Part shown: piece after piece, positions 59,151 to 64,000 of the stretch
How positions within the stretch are numbered: position 1 is the stretch's first letter
Layout: each line of letters begins with the position of its first letter
Assembly: GCF_051622035.1 (NCBI RefSeq)
Contig: NC_135361.1
Span: 27,521,205-27,585,204, forward strand
From: Arctopsyche grandis
Taxonomy: Eukaryota > Arthropoda > Insecta > Trichoptera > Hydropsychidae
Reading direction: 5' to 3'
Length of the DNA: 64,000 bases
Position numbers and translations under genes: made by a program
Notes under the pieces: generated by a model
The model's input: only the letters and a program-made list of their open reading frames with translations
Told to the model about the DNA's origin: nothing
The model's database searches: none

Positions 59151-60483
59151 AATCAAATAAAATATTAGCACACAAAATTTCGAATTTTAAACAATTATTA
59201 TTATTGACATTTAAAAGACATTAGCTGCTAGAATTAGTATGTTTACATAAAAAAAAATTGATAAAGAAAATCAATCTTTTATTAACAATTAAAGCGATAA
59301 AGTGAAATATTAGAGAAATAAGCTCAAAAAAATAAATTTTCGACTTAAAATTCGCTAGATAAGTATTTTAAAGCATTAAAAAGTCACAATCCATATCAAA
59401 AACAGCAGACTATTGATTTCAATGCTCACTCTTAGCATAGCAATAGTGAATTTTGAGTTAATGACTGTAAAAATTGCTCATATTTCATAAAAATAATTGT
59501 CATATTCGAATTTAGTGGGCCATATTTAGTATTGATTAGTATTTTTTTTGTTGCTCAGTGTAATCGATACAGTTTTGATAAAACTTATGAATTGCATCTT
59601 TAAATATTCCAGTATTCGCAGTAAATAAAGAACAAAAGGTCAATTTTAGAATATAAATAAATCTAAAGGACAGAGCAGTGAAATAAAGAACATATGGTCA
59701 ATGTTACAATTACACATTGAGCAAAAATTATTCAAGGTTAAAATGCCACTTGAGCAAGTTTGTAAAACCTCACAAATGATCACAAGTAAGTGAAAGTATT
59801 CAATTGATATACTTCATAATATATACATATATAAATATAATAAAAGTCGATTGGTGTTACTTTCATGAGGCGAAAAAACTTTTAAGCAGCTGACAAACAA
59901 CACACATCTGAACATGTCAGATATTGAAGTTCGATTGTGAAGTAAGAATGACTTTTCGATCCGATGGGTGTTGAGATAGGTGATTAAATATTTACAATGT
60001 TATCGAAAATATGTCATTGTCGGAAAGGGAAGTCCCCGTGCCAAAATAGTCTGGTCAATGTTTACGTACGCGAATACGTCAACAGTGTGTAATATCTATG
60101 GGTCGGTCTTTAATGAAACGATTCAAGTATCCATTATCCATTTGCAATGACGTTTGTTTGAAGTTTACCTTTCACTCCGCAAGGACACGCCGATAACCAA
60201 GTATTAAAAACTCGCGAGAACTTGTTCCGCAAGAGAGAAATGCTATTGCCAAATTGGCTCGACCATTAACTTTGGAACTAAATATCACGCTTTTTGTACA
60301 TGTCGTGCGGGTTGTGAACTTGTTTATAAAAAGCCTGTAATTAGCGAAATAAACCTTGTAAAATTGAGCGAACTAAGTTTGAACCATTGAATTCGAATAT
60401 GATAATGGTTTTTGTTGGTTCACTCTCGTTTATGAGATATTGAATTTATTTTTTTATAAACATACCTCTTCTATAATCGAATA
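59151..60483. other. No gene recognised
   Basis: AT-rich DNA without splice-supported open frames. Confidence 0.5.
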
Positions 60484-61801
60484 TATAATTTGGAAAGAGA
60501 CTTTTTATGTATGTATCCTTCGTTCGTCGTTCCTCGTCCGTAGATCGGTGATGTCATCGAACACGTGATTCGATTTTTTTTTTTTTCGATCCATAGGCGC
60601 CGATTTGTTTTTTTCGATTCAATGGATTCACCCCCGCGGGGGCGCAAGGCGAGTAGTTTCATGGGGCCCCGCCAGGGGCGCCACAAGGGGCGCAGCTCCG
60701 TGGGGCTCCGAAGGGGCCGCAGCCTTACGGGGCCTCGAAGGGGGCGCAGCCCCATGGGGCCCCAAAGGGGGCGCAACTTTATGGGGCGCAGCCTTATCGG
60801 GCGCAGCCTTATGGGGCAGCAGTCTTATGGGGCGCAGCCTTATGGGGCGCAGCCTTATGGGGCGCAGCCTTAGGGGCGCAGCCTTATGGGGCGCCGCCTT
60901 ATGGAGCTCAGCCGTATGGGGCCCCGAAGGGAGCGCAGGGGGGCGCAGCCTCATGGGGCACAGCCCCATGGGGCTCCAAAGGGGGCGCAGCTTTATGGGG
61001 CGCAGCCTTATCGGGCGCAGCCTTATGGGGCGCAGCCTTATGGGGCGCAGTCTTATGGGGCGCAGCCTTATGGGGCGCTGCCTTATGGGGCGCCGCCTTA
61101 TGGGGCGCAGCTTTATGGGGCGCTGCCTTATGGAGCTCAGCCGCATGAGGCCCCGAAGGGGGCGCAGGGGGGCGCAGCCTTATGGGGCGAAGCCCTAAAC
61201 GGCAACTGATCATGGAGGCGAAGCCCTAGACGGCAATTTATCATGGGAGCGTGGAGAGGCGAAGTCCTAAAAGGCATTAACTAAGGGGGCGTAGCCCTAG
61301 ACGGCAATTAATCATGGGGACTCGGAGGGGCGAAGCCCTAAAAGGCATTTAATCATCGGGGCGCGGAGGAGCGAAGCCCTAAAAGGCAATAACTAAGGGG
61401 GGCGAAGCCCTAGACGGCATTTATTCATGGGGGCGCGGAGGGGCGAAGCCCTTAAATGCAACTGATCATGGGGGCGAAGCCCTAGACGGCATTTAATCAT
61501 GGGGGTGTGGAGAGGCGAAGCCTTAAAAGGCATCAGCTAAGGGGGGCGAAGCCCTAAACGGCAATTGCTCATGGGGGCGTGGAGGGGCGAAGCCCTAAAA
61601 GGCAAAGACCCGGGGGGGCGCCCAGGGCGAAGCCCTAGAAGGCAAAAAAAAAAAATCTTTTTTATTTTTATTTTTTTTGATTTTTATTTTTTTTAATTTA
61701 AAAAATTTTTTTTTTCTTAATTAAATGTTTACTATTAGCTTAGTCATGTTTTAAGCGGTTTATATTATAAATACTGAGCGAAGCCGGGTAATACAGCTAG
61801 T
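60484..61801 (-). mobile_element. Satellite-bearing mobile element, short copy (1.3 kb, - strand)
   Basis: Read on the - strand: the fixed 5' end (CTAGCTGTATTACCCGGC, 61801-61726), an A-rich tract, minisatellite units (61645-61197), a 90-bp-derived GC array with its own 15-bp repeat (61196-60666) and the fixed tail (60665-60484). The same order as copies 1 and 2 with much shorter arrays. Open frames of 100-197 codons here are repeat artefacts. Confidence 0.75.
60780..61140 (+). repeat. 15-bp tandem repeat within the GC array
   Basis: CTTATGGGGCGCAGC recurs many times at 15-bp spacing (60785-60880 and 61000-61140), with unit variants ending CGCTGC, CGCCGC. The 90-bp unit of the other copies is six times this length and contains recognisable 15-bp steps. 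Confidence 0.85.
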
Positions 61802-61937
61802 TTGTATATAAAATTATTATTTTGAATAAAACTGTGGCGGTTCGCTTATACGACATGGTCGAGTTTGGTTGCCTTCCTGCGAGTGGAGACCAACTCGGCT
61901 GGGTTCGGAAATCCGCTACTCACTCTGCCTTCAGCTG

Positions 61938-62210
61938 TCATATAATAAAAACGTGCGTTTTTAGATGCGTTTGTATTGAACCACAAACGAATGCGTGTAT
62001 GTGTATTCCATTCGCAATATGTGGAATATTTCCGTAAGCTGCCCAACCGTCCGAAATTATATGCGAACCTGGCAGTATATGTCGGAGTATTTCATCAGGT
62101 AAAAGTCGAGTTAATTCAGGGAACGGCAATACTACTGGCATCGCAAAGAGTAGCCAATCTCCCCTCTGACCCAGCGGTCTCACCCTGTCGAGAATTCCGA
62201 CTTTTACCAA
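61938..62210 (-). pseudogene. Merlin (ISXO2/IS1595-type) transposase fragment
   Basis: On the - strand the frame reads GILDRV near the start, then RLLPDEILRHILPGSHIISD, GWAAYGNIPH and HIHAFV. This is the central DDE part of ISXO2-like transposases, where PGS.I.SD.W.AY carries the second acidic residue. The N-terminal zinc-binding part, first acidic residue and C-terminal end are missing. The right side is cut off by the MULE-type element at 62228. A decayed remnant. Confidence 0.6.
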
Positions 62211-62227
62211 ATTGCCGTACAGAAAAC

Positions 62228-62413
62228 GGTAATTAGATTATTAGTCACATTGCGATCGCCCAAAAGACAATTTTTGTCATGAAAATCGCGATTATGGAAT
62301 ATTTGGCATTCGAGTTCTCGTTAGTGTGATGGACCTTTCGGCTGCCAGATGTTCCGTTATAGAGATTTTAGTGACTTTTGGGCTAGCGCCTGTTGACCAA
62401 TAATCACCGAACC
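62228..62413. mobile_element. MULE-type short element, family GGTTCGG, 186 bp
   Basis: Flanked by ACAGAAAAC (62219-62227) and ACAGAAAAG (62414-62422), a 9-bp duplication with one change. Starts GGTAATTAGATTATTAGTC, ends AATAATCACCGAACC. The interior matches 27835-28031 in reverse. Confidence 0.7.
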
Positions 62414-62476
62414 ACAGAAAAGTTCCTCTTGTTCCTGTTGTACCCTGCTCGCGCAAATTAAGTGAGTATGTACCGT

Positions 62477-62798
62477 TTACCATGCACCCTTTTTTTTTGA
62501 TCTTTCGATTTTCGATATTTGTGTTTTCTGTAATTTAACATTCTGGCTCGTCACGTAGACCCGGATAATCGAGAGTACACTGTAATTGAAAAACTTCGCC
62601 TCGTATTGTCTTAATTTTGGATATAATATTAAGAACATCCCATGCGATAGTCTGTCTTGTAATATGGGATGTACCCAAAGGTCTAGTTGTCTCTGTCGCT
62701 GTCTTCTATAACGACGATAGAGAAGCCACACACAAGCTATCGCCTAGACGTCCATTCTCCAAGTGTCTAGCTCCAAAAACGCCAAGTGTGTACTAGCC
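62477..62798 (-). pseudogene. Harbinger-type element end with N-terminal protein fragment
   Basis: TTA at 62799-62801 adjoins the inverted start GGCTAGTACACACTTGGCGT. Reading leftwards, an open frame gives YRRYRRQRQRQLDLWVHP and RLSHGMFLILYPKLRQYEAK, then FFNYSVLSI. This resembles the N-terminal region of HARBI1/ALP1-type proteins (WVHP and KFFNY blocks). The catalytic region is absent, as similarity stops near 62560. Only one end of the element is present. Confidence 0.6.
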
Positions 62799-62801
62799 TT
62801 A

Positions 62802-64000
62802 AGACTGAGCAATTCTTTGTTACAAGCAGTCATACAAATAATTTGAAGACAAAAATAAAAAAAGCCATAATCTTCGGTTATAATTTAATATTTTATTTAT
62901 TTCCACAAGCACAAAGTGTGGGAAAAAATTACAATATTGTATGTACATATATTTTTATAATTATCACATAATTGACGTCTACAAAATCAATGCATAACAA
63001 AATACGGCAATATAATGTACATTGCCATTAATCGTTTTTTTCAATGCTAACGCGCACTTCATTTTGTACAAATTTAAAAATAACATCCTTAATTGATTAA
63101 GTATATAATATATATCGAACGGCTAGCATTTTTGTATTGAAAGATTTTTAAAATATTTGAATATTTTTCATTTATAATAATTTATTTAAATTAGATATTT
63201 GGTTAATTTTTTTTTTCATTACTTCATTCACTAAAAATATGACTAAATTTGAAAACATAATAATGATATTAATAAATAATAATAACACAAATAAAACAAG
63301 ACTAAATGTGAATATGGAAATTTTGTCAATTGCATATATGTATGTATTATTGTTACCCTACAATCGATTATTTAATTATGCTACGACTATTACGATACAA
63401 TACACGGTATATATAGTGATAAAACGACTTTGAAACATATCATAAGGCAAATGAGGAACTCTCACGATTCTATTATAATTTATGAGGCCGTCTATGATAA
63501 TACAATATTAAATTTACAGACTGAACGACGTATATACCATAATTTTGAGACAAACAGTATAGTAAATTTGGTATGCAGGAACAACATTTCAGGATACTTT
63601 TGTACTGCAGACATATTTATATTTAACAAAAAAAAAAGACAAAAGATAAGCAGTATTATATATGAATGAAATATTATGTGAAAATTATAATATCAGTCCC
63701 AATTTGAAAATGATAACAGGGAAGTCGAAAAGTTGAGAGCTGAATATGGATATGAGGGAATGTGGAAGATTAAAAGACGCTTACAAAATGTGATCGTTGG
63801 TGTATACACTATCAGGTATATATGATATTCAAATACAAAACTACAAAAGTAAAAATATCTATAGCTATACATTGTGAATGAGAAGCGTCGACTTTAGAAA
63901 TGGTCACCCATTCATGGACGGAGCGAAATTTATATTCGATACATATTAATAACGGTCGCGAAAATGTCAACGGTAGTTCTTCAATTAGAGTTTCGATTGA
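62802..64000. other. No gene recognised
   Basis: Very AT-rich. Two short + strand frames (63239-63433, 63430-63669) have AT-driven composition (Asn, Ile, Lys, Tyr) and no recognised domain. The window ends here. Confidence 0.5.

Overview
The window is animal nuclear DNA, most likely from an insect. It is AT-rich, has spliced genes with introns of about 70 to 80 nt, many TACATA-type microsatellites, and a dense mixture of transposable elements. The order cannot be fixed from sequence alone; Lepidoptera or a related group is a guess. Gene models were built by hand from splice sites, reading phase and protein recognition.

Four protein-coding genes can be supported. (1) A complete 10-exon major facilitator transporter of the MFSD6 type, + strand, 35837-41556, 619 codons. 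(2) A complete 3-exon gene for the shared RNA polymerase subunit RPB8 (RPABC3), - strand, 44366-44961, 150 aa. (3) and (4) Two tandem, same-strand, two-exon genes for very small membrane-anchored RING-H2 proteins, - strand, at 49532-52531 (106 aa) and 56021-58103 (82 aa). They share one architecture (N-terminal membrane helix, one phase-2 intron, RING-H2 exon ending at the stop) and are the most interesting genes here. A GC-rich Pro/Gly/His/Gln-rich open exon on the - strand (5269-5738) with a good splice donor is a probable coding exon of an unidentified regulator.

Layout. 1-18 kb: AT-rich intronic or intergenic DNA broken by four CpG-rich blocks (1.5-2.1, 5.3-5.8, 15.0-16.1, 16.5-17.4 kb) that look like promoter/5' exon regions of a large gene, plus several MITE families. 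18-22.7 kb: intergenic with nested MITEs. 22.7-35 kb: a mobile-element and satellite complex. An unclassified element with fixed ends carries a 31/41-bp hairpin minisatellite and a 90-bp GC-rich repeat. It is present in several copies, was partly tandemly duplicated (offset 6548 bp, about 1 kb of flank apparently identical), and one copy is interrupted by a CR1/Jockey-like LINE. 35.8-45 kb: MFSD6 and RPB8, convergent. 45.4-48 kb: solo LTR, foldback element and a Harbinger-type element side by side. 49.5-58.1 kb: the RING gene pair, with introns full of RTE, SINE, MULE-type and TTAA-type elements. 58.5-62.8 kb: another copy of the satellite-bearing element in reverse, then Merlin-, MULE- and Harbinger-type remnants. 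62.8-64 kb: nothing recognised.

The genes do not form an operon or obvious pathway; only the two RING genes are functionally linked, as likely paralogs. Many insertions can be read exactly because their target-site duplications, and in four cases a paralogous uninterrupted copy, are present in the window.
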